Assembly (NCBI GenBank): GCA_937925715.1
Contig: CALAMG010000019.1
Coordinates: 1-29,042 of the forward strand
From: an uncultured Collinsella sp.
GTDB lineage: Bacteria > Actinomycetota > Coriobacteriia > Coriobacteriales > Coriobacteriaceae
Direction of reading: 5' to 3'
DNA: 29,042 bases
Shown here: piece by piece, positions 16,110 to 25,902 of the stretch
How positions within the stretch are numbered: position 1 is the stretch's first letter
Layout of the letters: every line of letters begins with the position of its first letter
The notes under the pieces: model-generated
The model's input: the letters and a program-made list of their open reading frames with translations, nothing else
The model's database searches: none
Told to the model about the DNA's origin: nothing
Made by a program: the position numbers and the translations under genes

Positions 16110-16304
16110 GTGGGAGTTATCGGTTACGGTCTCGGTGTTATCGGCGCTGGTCTTGCTATCGGCCTGTCTGCTCTGGGTGCTACGGGTGCTATGGCCCGTC
16201 AGCCTGAGGTCCAGGGCCGCGTGTTCACCGTCTTCATCATGGGCTCCGCCTTCGGCGAGGCTCTGGCTCTGATCGGCTTCGTTGTCGCGCTGATCGTTAA
16301 ATAG
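16110..16304 (+). CDS. atpE: ATP synthase Fo subunit c
   Basis: This proteolipid forms the rotor ring. Its two helices are 3-27 (with G-x-G spacing GLGVIGAGLAIG) and 39-62. The RQPE loop is at 30-33 and the ion-carrying carboxylate is Glu50 in GSAFGEALALIG. The residue after Glu50 is Ala, and helix 1 lacks the Gln of Na+-type c subunits, so proton coupling is likely; this is inference from motifs. At 64 residues it is among the shortest c subunits, because the N-terminus begins almost at the first helix. A strong AAAGGAGG (16098-16105) sits only 4 nt before the GTG and fixes the start. It also fits the high copy number of c. Confidence 0.94.
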   Translation: MGVIGYGLGVIGAGLAIGLSALGATGAMARQPEVQGRVFTVFIMGSAFGEALALIGFVVALIVK

Positions 16305-16319
16305 CACGGAGCGTCAAGT

Positions 16320-16922
16320 ATGAATCTTTCATCCCAGAAGAGCGCGATCGCACTCTCCGCGTCCGCGGCCGCGCTGCTTATGCCGGTTTCCGCGTTCGCC
16401 GAGGACGGCGCTGCCGGTGCGGACATCCTCATCCCTAAGATGGCGGAGTTCATCCCGGCGCTTATCGCCTTCCTGATCATCTGGATCGTGCTGGCAAAGG
16501 TCGCCCTGCCGGGCATCATGAAAACCATGGAGGAGCGCGGCAAGAAGATCGAGGAGAGCCTCGACGAGGCCGAGAAGACCAAGCAGGAGGCCATCGCCAA
16601 GCGCGCTGAGTCCGACTCGATCGTCACCGACGCCCGTCGTCAGGCTGCCGACATCGTTCTCGAGGCCCGTAAGGACGCCGAGTCCGAGCGCGCCCGTATC
16701 ATCGAGGCTGCTCACAAGGAGGCCGAGGAGATCATCGCCAAGGCCCATACGACCGTCGAGGACGAGCGCAAGTCCATCTACGCCGGTGCCGCGAGCTCCA
16801 TCGCCGACCTGTCCGTTGCCGTCGCCACCAAGATCGTGGGCGAGGCACTCGAGGACGAGTCCGAGCAGAAGAAGCTCATCGAGCGCTACATCCAGGAAGC
16901 AGGTAGCCTGAATGCCGACTAG
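16320..16922 (+). CDS. atpF: ATP synthase Fo subunit b with a signal-peptide-like N-terminus
   Basis: Subunit b is the peripheral stalk linking Fo to F1. Residues 43-63 form the single membrane helix (FIPALIAFLIIWIVLAKVALP), and about 70-165 form the long charged coiled coil (EERGKKIEESLDEAEKTKQE). Before the helix there is an extra segment. Residues 1-27 are a hydrophobic, Ala/Ser-rich stretch ending in A-F-A, with an acidic start to the mature part (EDGAAG). This looks like a cleavable signal peptide and makes the protein about 40 residues longer than E. coli b. The ATG at 16320 has only a modest ACGGAG upstream. It overlaps atpH by 11 nt. Confidence 0.95.
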   Translation: MNLSSQKSAIALSASAAALLMPVSAFAEDGAAGADILIPKMAEFIPALIAFLIIWIVLAKVALPGIMKTMEERGKKIEESLDEAEKTKQEAIAKRAESDSIVTDARRQAADIVLEARKDAESERARIIEAAHKEAEEIIAKAHTTVEDERKSIYAGAASSIADLSVAVATKIVGEALEDESEQKKLIERYIQEAGSLNAD

Positions 16923-17388
16923 CCGCTATCAGGACAAGGTACTCGAGACCTACGCGCGCTCCCTTTTGGAAGCCGCCAAGGCTGAGAACCATGTGTTCGA
17001 GGACCTCGAGATGATCGAGCGTCTGGCTAGCGCCAGCCCCGAGATCATCGCCGTGCTCGACACCATGTCCAAGCGCGACCAGCTCGACCTTCTTCCCAAG
17101 GTGGCAGCTGCCTTTAAGTATGTTGCCGAGGAAGACGAGGATGTAGTGGGCGTGACCGTCACCACGGCGATCCCGCTCGACGACGAGCTGCGTCAAACCA
17201 TCACTAAGAAATGCGAGCAGGATTTCGGCCGCAAGGTATTCCTTATCGAGCAGGTCGACCCGTCTATCGTGGGCGGCCTGGTGCTCGAGGCCCGCGGCGA
17301 GCGTCGTGACATTTCCGTCAAGACGCAGCTGCGCATCGCGCAGGAGACCCTCGCAAACTCTGCTAATTCGTACGGAGGTGAAGCCTAA
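16912..17388 (+). CDS. atpH: ATP synthase F1 subunit delta
   Basis: Delta joins the b stalk to the top of the alpha3beta3 hexamer. The 158 residues are slightly shorter than usual (about 175). The N-terminal helical domain begins YARSLLEAAKAENHVFEDLE. The C-terminal part holds VFLIEQVDPSIVGGLVLEARGE, the conserved D-x-S-I-I-G-G-hydrophobic signature. The start lies within the end of atpF (11-nt overlap), and its TAA shares an A with the atpA ATG (TAATG). These overlaps imply tight translational coupling within the operon. Confidence 0.94.
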   Translation: MPTSRYQDKVLETYARSLLEAAKAENHVFEDLEMIERLASASPEIIAVLDTMSKRDQLDLLPKVAAAFKYVAEEDEDVVGVTVTTAIPLDDELRQTITKKCEQDFGRKVFLIEQVDPSIVGGLVLEARGERRDISVKTQLRIAQETLANSANSYGGEA

Positions 17389-18986
17389 TGTCCGAAACCC
17401 TCAATGCCCAGGATATCGCCAAGAAACTGCAGGAGCAGCTCACGAGCCTCTCCGCGACGGTCGATACGCATGAGGTTTCAACGGTCGACGAGGTAGGCGA
17501 CGGCATCGCGCGCGTCTCCGGCCTCAAGAGCGCCATGGCAGGCGAGCTTCTGGAGTTCAAGAGCTCCGATACCGGTGAGACCGTCTTCGGCCTTGCCCAG
17601 AACCTTGACCGTGACGAGGTCGGCGCCGTTCTGTTCGGTGCCGTCGACTCCATCAAGGAAGGCGACGAGTGCCGCACCACTGGCCGCATTATGGATATCC
17701 CCGTGAGCCGCGCCATGCTCGGCCGCGTCGTCAATCCGCTCGGCCAGCCTATCGACGGCCTGGGTGACATCGTCGCCACGCATCGTCGCCCCATCGAGTT
17801 CAAGGCCCCCGGTGTCATCGACCGTACCCCGGTGTGCGAGCCGGTTCAGACCGGCCTGCTGGCTATCGACTCTATGGTGCCCATCGGCCGTGGTCAGCGT
17901 GAGCTCATCATCGGCGACCGTAAGACCGGTAAGACCGCTATTGCCATCGACGCTATCCTCAATCAGCGCGGCAAGGGCATGGTCTGCATCTATGTCGCCA
18001 TCGGCCAGAAGGCCTCCACGGTTGCCAACATCCGCGAGACCCTCGCTCAGCACGGTGCGCTCGACTACACCATCATCGTTTCGGCCACCGCTGCCGATTC
18101 CGCCCCTATGCAGTACATCGCGCCTATGGCCGGTGCCGCTATCGGCGAGTTCTTTATGTACAACGGCGAGGACGGTAAGCCCGCCAGCGAGACCAACCCC
18201 GGCGGTCACGTGCTCGTCATCTACGACGACTTGTCCAAGCAGGCCGTGGCCTACCGTCAGATGTCGCTGACGCTGCATCGTCCGCCCGGACGCGAGGCCT
18301 ATCCTGGCGACATCTTCTACCTGCACTCTCGTCTGCTCGAGCGTGCCGTCAAGATGTCCAAGAAGAACGGCTACGGCTCCATGACGGCACTGCCGATCAT
18401 CGAGACCCAGGACGGCGACGTCTCGGCCTACATTCCGACCAACGTCATTTCCATTACCGATGGTCAGATCTACCTGCAGTCCGAGCTCTTCTTCCAGGGT
18501 CAGCGCCCGGCAGTTGACGTCGGTATCTCCGTGTCCCGCGTCGGTGGCGATGCACAGACCAAGGCTATGAAGCAGGTCGCCGGCAACCTCCGTCTGGACC
18601 TCGCTTCCTATCAGGAGCTCGCTGGCTTTACCCAGTTTGGCTCCGACCTCGACGAGGCTACTCAGAAGCAGCTGACCCATGGTGCCCGCATGACCGAGCT
18701 CCTGAAGCAGCCGCGCTACCAGCCGTTTGAGGTTGGCGAGCAGATCGTTACGCTGTTCGCTGGCAACGAGGGCTTCCTGGATGACCTGGAGATCGCCGAC
18801 GTGCTGCCTTTCCGTGCCGAGCTTATCGAGTACATGGACAATGGCTTTGGCTCGCTGCTCGACAAGGTTCGCGCCAAGAAGATCGACGACGACACCAAGG
18901 CCGAGCTCTTGCGTGTCATCGGTGACTTCAAGCAGCAGTTCATGGCCAAGCACCATGCCGATACGACTGGATTAGAGGAGAACTAA
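17388..18986 (+). CDS. atpA: ATP synthase F1 subunit alpha
   Basis: Alpha is the non-catalytic nucleotide-binding subunit. The 532 residues hold the Walker A motif GDRKTGKT (176-183), a Walker B-like HVLVIYDD, the P-G-R-E-A-Y-P-G-D segment and the ISVSRVGGDAQ hinge typical of alpha. The C-terminus ends in an acidic tail (DTTGLEEN), a little longer than in most alpha subunits. ACGGAGGTG ends 7 nt before the ATG. The start codon overlaps the atpH stop. Confidence 0.98.
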   Translation: MSETLNAQDIAKKLQEQLTSLSATVDTHEVSTVDEVGDGIARVSGLKSAMAGELLEFKSSDTGETVFGLAQNLDRDEVGAVLFGAVDSIKEGDECRTTGRIMDIPVSRAMLGRVVNPLGQPIDGLGDIVATHRRPIEFKAPGVIDRTPVCEPVQTGLLAIDSMVPIGRGQRELIIGDRKTGKTAIAIDAILNQRGKGMVCIYVAIGQKASTVANIRETLAQHGALDYTIIVSATAADSAPMQYIAPMAGAAIGEFFMYNGEDGKPASETNPGGHVLVIYDDLSKQAVAYRQMSLTLHRPPGREAYPGDIFYLHSRLLERAVKMSKKNGYGSMTALPIIETQDGDVSAYIPTNVISITDGQIYLQSELFFQGQRPAVDVGISVSRVGGDAQTKAMKQVAGNLRLDLASYQELAGFTQFGSDLDEATQKQLTHGARMTELLKQPRYQPFEVGEQIVTLFAGNEGFLDDLEIADVLPFRAELIEYMDNGFGSLLDKVRAKKIDDDTKAELLRVIGDFKQQFMAKHHADTTGLEEN

Positions 18987-18991
18987 GCCCT

Positions 18992-19899
18992 ATGGCCAAC
19001 CTTCGCGACATTAAGAAGCGAATCTCCTCGGTTACCACGACCAAGCAGATCACGCGCACGATGGAGATGGTCTCTACGGCCAAGATCCGTCGTGCCCTCG
19101 ATCGCTCCAAGCAGGCCGAGCCCTATAAGGAGGCGCTGACCGACGTTATGTTGACGGTCGCCGGTGACGCCTCCTGTTCGGGCACCGATCCCATGCTGCA
19201 GAAGCATGAGAGCGTCAAGCATGGTCTGATTGTCGTTATTGCCTCGGACCGCGGCCTTGCCGGCGGTTTCAATACGACGGTGGAGCGCACGGCCGAAAAA
19301 CTCGCCGCTTCTTGGGCGAACGACGGCATCGAGTGCGAGATCATCGCGTGCGGGCGTAAGCCGGCCACGTATTTCCGTGACCGCGCAAATGTCATCATGC
19401 ACTTTGAGGGCAATTCCTCCGAGCCCGATTTCAATCAGGCTCGTATGGTCTCCTCTCATATCTGCGATGCATATCGTGCCGGTGAGCTTGACCGTGTCGA
19501 GCTTGTCTACCACCACGCCAAGAACCGCGTGGATCAGGAGCTTCGCGTCGAGCACTTGCTGCCGCTCGATCCCGAGATGATCGCTATGGCCCACGGTCCG
19601 CGTAAGAACGAGACCGACGCCCCTAAGCGCATCTCGTCGACGTTCGAGTTCGTGCCCTCTCCCGAGCATGTTCTCGGCAAGCTTGTACCGTCTTATATCC
19701 TGACGGTCATCTACCAGGCCCTGATCGATTCGGCGGCCGCCGAGCAGGGTGCACGCCGCAAGGCCATGCACTCCGCGACGGAAAACGCCACCGCGATCAT
19801 CTCGACCCTTACCCGCACGTATAGTCGCGTGCGCCAGGCTTCGATCACGACCGAGATCAACGAGATCGTCGGCGGAGCCTCAGCATTGGAGGAACAGTA

Positions 19900-19900
<1 letters not shown>
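18992..19900 (+). CDS. atpG: ATP synthase F1 subunit gamma
   Basis: Gamma is the central rotor shaft inside alpha3beta3. The N-terminal helix ANLRDIKKRISSVTTTKQIT is the family's hallmark, followed by MEMVSTAKIRRA, and the C-terminal helix reads RVRQASITTEINEIVGGA. The central Rossmann-like part includes VIASDRGLAGGFN. The 302 residues are near the usual 285-310. AGAGGAG precedes the ATG at 18992, 5 bp after atpA. Its TAA shares an A with the atpD ATG. Confidence 0.97.
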
Positions 19901-21354
<1,454 letters not shown>

Positions 21355-21357
21355 GTT

Positions 21358-21750
21358 ATGCGTATCCGCATCGTGTGCCCCGTGAGCTGCGCCTATGAGG
21401 GCGACGCTGCGTTTGTGTCGATTCCGTCCACGGATGGCGAGTTTGGCGTTCTGCCTGCTCACTCCAGCGAAATCTGCACGATCGACCGCGGTTACGTTCG
21501 CGTTTCCGATAAGGCCATGGGCACTGTCGACCACACGTTTGCCGTGGCCGGCGGCTATGCCCAGGTTGCGGACGATGTCGTGACCGTTCTCGCCGAGCGC
21601 GCTTGCGATTTGGCGACCGTCGACGCCGACAAGGTTAAAGCTGATATTCAAGGTTTTGAAGAGAAGCTGGGTAATTTGTCGGAGGATGATGCACGCCGCG
21701 CCTACCTCTATAATGAAATCGCATGGTGTAAGCTCAAGCTTGCCCAATAG
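21358..21750 (+). CDS. atpC: ATP synthase F1 subunit epsilon
   Basis: Epsilon sits at the foot of the shaft and, through its C-terminal helices, inhibits ATP hydrolysis. The N-terminal beta-sandwich is visible as IRIVCPVSCAYEGDAAFVSIPSTDGEFGVLPAHS, the last part being the family's G-x-x-G-I-L-P-x-H signature. The C-terminal helical hairpin (DADKVKADIQGFEEKLGNL to the end) is present, so the inhibitory function could be retained. At 130 residues the length is typical. It is the last gene of the operon and is followed by a strong hairpin terminator. Confidence 0.94.
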   Translation: MRIRIVCPVSCAYEGDAAFVSIPSTDGEFGVLPAHSSEICTIDRGYVRVSDKAMGTVDHTFAVAGGYAQVADDVVTVLAERACDLATVDADKVKADIQGFEEKLGNLSEDDARRAYLYNEIAWCKLKLAQ

Positions 21751-21786
21751 TCAAACGTCTTAACGTTCGACCATTTGCGAACACAT

Positions 21787-21825
21787 CATGCCCGGGATGG
21801 CCCAGCCACCCCGGGCATGCTTTTT
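21787..21825 (+). terminator. Terminator of the ATP synthase operon, abutting the murA ribosome binding site
   Basis: CATGCCCGGG (21787-21796) pairs perfectly with 21810-21819, and the stem continues after one mismatch with TGGC/GCCA around a CCA loop. CTTTTT follows directly. The T run ends at 21825 and the GAAAGGG site for murA starts at 21826, so the terminator lies within the murA leader if murA has its own upstream promoter. Confidence 0.85.
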
Positions 21826-21838
21826 GAAAGGGTAGACC

Positions 21839-23122
21839 TTGGATATTATCCGCGTTGAGGGTGGCCACGCCATCGGAGGTTCCGTGCCTGTTTCGGGTGC
21901 CAAGAACTCCGCGCTCAAACTTATGGCGGCAACGCTTCTGGCGCCGGGCAAGACGACGCTGCAGAACGTGCCTGATATTTCCGATGTCCACGTGATGGGC
22001 AAGGTGCTCAAGGGTATGGGCGCTACGATCGATGTTCTCGACGAGCACACGCTCGAGATCGATACCTCCCAGGTTGATTCTTGGGAGGCGCCCTACGAGC
22101 TCGTTGCCAAGATGCGCGCTTCCACTGCCGTGATGGGACCCCTGCTGGGCCGTTTCCATCGCGCCAAGATCGCCATGCCCGGCGGCTGCAACTTGGGCGC
22201 TCGCAAGATCGATATGCATATCTTGGGTCTTGAGGCCTTGGGCGTTGAGTTCGATACCGCCCACGGCTATATCAACGCCAACGCGCCCCAGGGCCTGCAC
22301 GGTACCACCGTCACGCTCGAGTTTGCCAGTGTCGGTGCGACCGAGAACCTCATCATGGCCTCCGTGCGCGCGCAAGGTACCACGGTAATCGACAATGCCG
22401 CCCGCGAGCCCGAGATCGTCGATCTCGCCAACATGCTCAACGAAATGGGCGCCAAGATTGTCGGCGCCGGTACGCCTGTCGTGACCATTGAGGGCGTGGA
22501 AGAGCTGCATCCCGTTACCCATCGCGTGGTGGGCGACCGCATCGAGGCCGGTACCTTTATCGTTGCCGGTGCGTTGATGGCAGACGACCGCGGTGTCGAC
22601 GTCACAGGCTTTTGCCCCATTCACCTGGGCATGGTGCTCAAGAAGATGGAGCTCATGGGCATCGACTGCGAGCGCGTCGAGGATGGCGTCCATGTGAACC
22701 GTGCCGAGTGCATCAAGCCGGTCGACATCCAGACGCTTCCGTTCCCCGGTTTCCCCACGGACATGCAGGCGCAGATCATGGTGCTCTCCGCCCTGGCCGA
22801 CGGCAGCTCCGTTATCACCGAGAACATCTTCGAGAATCGCTTTATGTTCGCATCCGAGCTGGTGCGCATGGGTGCCGACATTCGCATCGAGAGCCACCAC
22901 GCTATGATTCACGGCGTCAAGGGCTTCTCCGGCGCTCAGGTAACCTCACCGGATCTTCGTGGTGGCGCGGCACTCGTCGTTGCCGGCCTCATTGCCGACG
23001 GCACGACCGAGGTCTCGGCCATCCATCACATTAAGCGCGGCTACGAACAGTTTGTCGAAAAGCTGCAGGCGCTTGGCGCTCATGTCGAGCACGCCACTGT
23101 TCCCGATCCCGTCATCTACTAA
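21839..23122 (+). CDS. murA: UDP-N-acetylglucosamine 1-carboxyvinyltransferase
   Basis: MurA transfers enolpyruvate from PEP to UDP-GlcNAc, the first committed step of peptidoglycan synthesis. The 427 residues are the family length. The catalytic Cys117 lies in MPGGCNLGARKIDMH, so the protein should be of the fosfomycin-sensitive type. GGHAIGGSVPVSGAKNSALKL is the conserved N-terminus, and PFPGFPTDMQAQ, EN-FENRFMF and DLRGGAALV are further hallmarks. The start is a TTG at 21839 with GAAAGGG 6 nt upstream; no ATG or GTG is better placed. The LCP gene begins 12 bp after it, so they are probably co-transcribed. Confidence 0.96.
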   Translation: MDIIRVEGGHAIGGSVPVSGAKNSALKLMAATLLAPGKTTLQNVPDISDVHVMGKVLKGMGATIDVLDEHTLEIDTSQVDSWEAPYELVAKMRASTAVMGPLLGRFHRAKIAMPGGCNLGARKIDMHILGLEALGVEFDTAHGYINANAPQGLHGTTVTLEFASVGATENLIMASVRAQGTTVIDNAAREPEIVDLANMLNEMGAKIVGAGTPVVTIEGVEELHPVTHRVVGDRIEAGTFIVAGALMADDRGVDVTGFCPIHLGMVLKKMELMGIDCERVEDGVHVNRAECIKPVDIQTLPFPGFPTDMQAQIMVLSALADGSSVITENIFENRFMFASELVRMGADIRIESHHAMIHGVKGFSGAQVTSPDLRGGAALVVAGLIADGTTEVSAIHHIKRGYEQFVEKLQALGAHVEHATVPDPVIY

Positions 23123-23134
23123 TGCAGGTTGCCT

Positions 23135-24364
23135 ATGTTTAAGAAAAAGGCCATTACGGAATCTCGAAGACCTTCGACCGGCGCTCAGGCAAAAATCTAT
23201 AGCCGCGATAACGTTGCCCGCTATTCCGAGCGCGCTCGTCAGCGCCGTCGCGGTCATACGGTTCGCCGCGTTGCGCTCATTGCTGTGCTCGGTGTGCTGC
23301 TGAGCGCTACGACTGCCGCCGGCCTGTGGTTTGCCACCATTATGGGCAAGCTCGGCGATTCCAACGTCATTACCGACAACCTGCGCCAGATTCTGGTTGA
23401 TACCGACGAGGCAAAGGACCCGTTCTACGTGCTACTCCTTGGCACTGACGGTCGCCCGGGCGAGGATACATACCGCGCCGACTCGATTATCCTGGCGCGT
23501 ATCGACCCCACGCAAAAACAGGCGACGCTCATCTCCATTCCGCGCGATACCAAGGTCGTCTACAACGGCTCGACCATGAAGATCAACGCCTGCCATACCT
23601 ACGGCGGCGCCGAAGCCATGGTCCAGGCGGTCAACGAGCTGTGCGGTGTCCAGATTTCCCACTATGCCGAGGTCAGCTTCGACGGCATGCAGTCGCTCAT
23701 CGATTCGGTCGGCGGCATCGACATTAACGCAACCGACGATGTCGACGACCCCGAGCATCTCGACATTAAGATCACCGCCGGTCAGCAGCACATGGATGGC
23801 GCGACCGCCCTTACCTATGCCCGTTGCCGCTACATCTATGCCGATGGCGACTACACACGCATGCGCCACCAGCGTCAGGTGCTCGGCGCCCTCGCCAACC
23901 AGATCCTCAACAACTTCGATGCCACCAAGGTCTTCGACCTCGTCAATTCGCTGTCCGACATGCTCGTGACCGATATGAGCGTTCAGGACATCGTCTCTAC
24001 GGTCAATGCCATGCGCGGCATGGATGTTGACGGCATCTATTCGGCCAACTTGCCTTCGTATGCCGATGCCAGCACCATGATTGATGGCGTGAGCTACGTC
24101 TTTGTCTACGAGGACGAGCTTAAGGAAATGATGGAGCGCGTCGACGCTGGTAAGGATCCCAAGGGCCCCAATACCATGGGCCAGTCCGATGGCTCCAGCT
24201 CTACGATCGGCGACCTGAACAACAACACGTCCGATGATTACGCCAACGGCACCGCAACCTCATCGGTTAGCTCTGACGATTCGGACGATTCGACTGATTC
24301 GAGCGATTCGGACTACTACGAAGAGCCCGCCGGCGACGGCAACGGCTACGAAGCCAACTACTAG
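23135..24364 (+). CDS. LytR-CpsA-Psr family cell-wall glycopolymer ligase
   Basis: LCP proteins attach lipid-linked anionic polymers or polysaccharides to peptidoglycan outside the membrane. A basic cytoplasmic N-terminus (1-45) is followed by one membrane helix (46-68). The LCP domain begins at VLLLGTDGRPGED (99-111) and continues with YRADSIILARID, ISIPRDTKV and KINACHTYGG. It then reads SFDGMQSLIDSVGGIDI and DYTRMRHQRQVL, with the conserved Asp and Arg residues in place. Residues from about 345 to 409 form a low-complexity tail rich in Ser, Asp and Asn, probably disordered at the cell surface. The ATG at 23135 is preferred over the in-frame TTG at 23129, which lacks a ribosome binding site. 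It follows murA by 12 bp. Confidence 0.92.
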   Translation: MFKKKAITESRRPSTGAQAKIYSRDNVARYSERARQRRRGHTVRRVALIAVLGVLLSATTAAGLWFATIMGKLGDSNVITDNLRQILVDTDEAKDPFYVLLLGTDGRPGEDTYRADSIILARIDPTQKQATLISIPRDTKVVYNGSTMKINACHTYGGAEAMVQAVNELCGVQISHYAEVSFDGMQSLIDSVGGIDINATDDVDDPEHLDIKITAGQQHMDGATALTYARCRYIYADGDYTRMRHQRQVLGALANQILNNFDATKVFDLVNSLSDMLVTDMSVQDIVSTVNAMRGMDVDGIYSANLPSYADASTMIDGVSYVFVYEDELKEMMERVDAGKDPKGPNTMGQSDGSSSTIGDLNNNTSDDYANGTATSSVSSDDSDDSTDSSDSDYYEEPAGDGNGYEANY

Positions 24365-24365
24365 A

Positions 24366-24393
24366 GTTACGCGGGCTTACCAGCCCGCGTAAC
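24366..24393 (+). terminator. Gene-specific perfect hairpin with TACC loop after the LCP gene
   Basis: Arms of 12 bp (24366-24377 and 24382-24393) are perfectly complementary around a TACC loop. The hairpin starts 1 bp after the stop codon and 4 bp before the 115-bp repeat. The stem sequence is unrelated to that of the matching hairpin after prfA. Confidence 0.6.
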
Positions 24394-24397
24394 GGCT

Positions 24398-24512
24398 CGA
24401 CGCTGCGCGCCGCCCAGAGCGACAATTTGTCATTCAAAAGGCAGGGCATGACCAGAAGGTCAATGCCCTGCCTTTTTCATGCCAACTTGTTCGCTCTGGA
24501 CGTCGCTCGCTG
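24398..24512 (+). repeat. 115-bp dispersed hairpin element, copy 2 (bidirectional terminator-like)
   Basis: This is the second copy of the element at 8698-8812, in the same orientation relative to its upstream gene. The inner 14-bp stem (24436-24449 with 24463-24476) carries G-C where copy 1 has A-T, keeping it perfect. One difference (T at 24430 for G) weakens the outer stem here. It probably ends transcription of the murA-LCP unit. Confidence 0.8.
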
Positions 24513-24551
24513 ACGTTGATTCAACCAGCGATGCCGACTACACTCCTTGCA

Positions 24552-24590
24552 CCAAAAATCGCCCCGTTCTCGGTTGAGGACGGGGCGATT
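24552..24590 (-). terminator. Intrinsic terminator of pepT
   Basis: AATCGCCCCGT (24557-24567) pairs perfectly with 24580-24590, with a short inner CTC/GAG extension. Read on the minus strand the stem is followed by a run of five T. It lies 26 bp beyond the pepT stop and also faces the LCP transcript, so it may work from both sides. Confidence 0.8.
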
Positions 24591-24616
24591 CGTCTTTTGG
24601 GCTTGTGCGGCCAGAT

Positions 24617-25864
24617 CTATGCGAAGCGGGCGACGAGTTCCTGGAGGACGTCGGTCATCTTGACGAGCGAGCTGACCGGGACAAACTCGTTGACGCCGTG
24701 GTAGCAGTAGCCGCCCGTGGAAAGGTTGGGGCAGGGCAGGCCGCGGAACGACAGCTGCGCACCGTCGGTACCACCGCGAATCGGCAGCACCTGGGGCTCA
24801 ATGCCGCAGGCAAGGTAGGCTTCCTTGGCGACATCGATAAGCTCGGGGTAGTCACGCACGATCTCGGCCATGTTGCGGTACTGCTGCTTGATCTCGACCG
24901 TCACGCGCTCTTCGCCCAGGCGCTGGTTGAGCAGTGCTGCGGCGGCATCCATCAGCTCGAGCTTCTGCTGGAACTTGGCGGCATCGTGATCACGGACGAT
25001 ATAGCGCGCCGTGGCATGGTCGACCGTTGCCGAGACGCCCTCAAGGTGATAGAAGCCCTCGTAGCCCTCGGTGTATTCCGGACGCTGCTCGTAGGGGAGC
25101 AGGGCATTGAAGTCGCAGAACAGATTGCCCGCGTTGACCATGCGGCCTTTGGCGTCACCGGGATGGATGGATTGGCCCTCAAAGCGAACGGTTGCCTCGG
25201 CGGCGTTAAAGCACTCCCATTCCAGCTCGCCAACGGGACCGCCGTCGACCGTGTAGGCGTACTTGCAGCCAAAGGCCTCGATGTCCAACAGCTCGGCGCC
25301 GTGACCGATCTCCTCGTCCGGGCAAAAACAAATGCCGAGTGCGGGGTGGGGCAGCGAGGGGTCCTGAGCGATACGCGCGACAAGCGCCATGATCTCGGCG
25401 ACGCCGGCCTTGTCGTCAGCGCCCAGCAGTGTGGTGCCGTCACTGCAGACCAAGTCCTCACCCACAAGGTCGTTCAGGGCGGGAAGCTTGGCGGTGCTCA
25501 TGGCCACAGGCTTGCCGTCAACGGTACCGCAGACCAGGTCGCCGCCTTCGTAGTGCACAATGTGCGGCTTCACACCGGCGCCCGGCGCAACCTCGGTGGT
25601 GTCGAGGTGTGCTATCAGGCCCAGGGCGGGCTTGTTCTCCGCGCCCGCGCTCGCAGGAATATGCGCGCACACGTAAGCATGCTCGGTCACATGGGCATCG
25701 GTCGCGCCGAGCTCGCGCAGCTCCTTGGCCAGGATGTTGGCAAGGTCAAACTGAACGGTGCTCGAAGGCACCTGGTCGCAGTTTGCATCCTCGGATTGCG
25801 TGTTGATTTGGACGTAGCGCAAAAAGCGCTCAAGGACGTCGGGGTTCGTGGCGTTGTTTTCCAT
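24617..25864 (-). CDS. pepT: Peptidase T (tripeptide aminopeptidase)
   Basis: PepT is a cytoplasmic two-zinc M20 aminopeptidase that removes the N-terminal residue of tripeptides. The 415 residues compare with 408 in E. coli. Metal and catalytic residues are in place: His86 and Asp88 (AHLDT), Asp150-Asp151 (LLGADDKAG), Glu184-Glu185 (PDEEIGHGA), the YTVDGG Asp, and the C-terminal GGYCYHGVNEF His. The start is the ATG at 25864, with GGAG 8 nt upstream on the minus strand. An upstream in-frame ATG at 26017 would run into the divergent regulator gene and adds residues unlike the family. The gene diverges from the DtxR-type regulator across a 120-bp region with a palindrome, so control by that regulator is possible. 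Confidence 0.95.
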   Translation of the reverse strand: MENNATNPDVLERFLRYVQINTQSEDANCDQVPSSTVQFDLANILAKELRELGATDAHVTEHAYVCAHIPASAGAENKPALGLIAHLDTTEVAPGAGVKPHIVHYEGGDLVCGTVDGKPVAMSTAKLPALNDLVGEDLVCSDGTTLLGADDKAGVAEIMALVARIAQDPSLPHPALGICFCPDEEIGHGAELLDIEAFGCKYAYTVDGGPVGELEWECFNAAEATVRFEGQSIHPGDAKGRMVNAGNLFCDFNALLPYEQRPEYTEGYEGFYHLEGVSATVDHATARYIVRDHDAAKFQQKLELMDAAAALLNQRLGEERVTVEIKQQYRNMAEIVRDYPELIDVAKEAYLACGIEPQVLPIRGGTDGAQLSFRGLPCPNLSTGGYCYHGVNEFVPVSSLVKMTDVLQELVARFA

Positions 25865-25902
25865 AAAGACCGCTCCAATCTTGGTCGTCGTGTGCAACAA
25901 GA

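Noticed and set aside
17478..18956. 492-codon minus-strand frame opposite atpA
   Set aside because: Antisense shadow; atpA is unambiguous on the plus strand.
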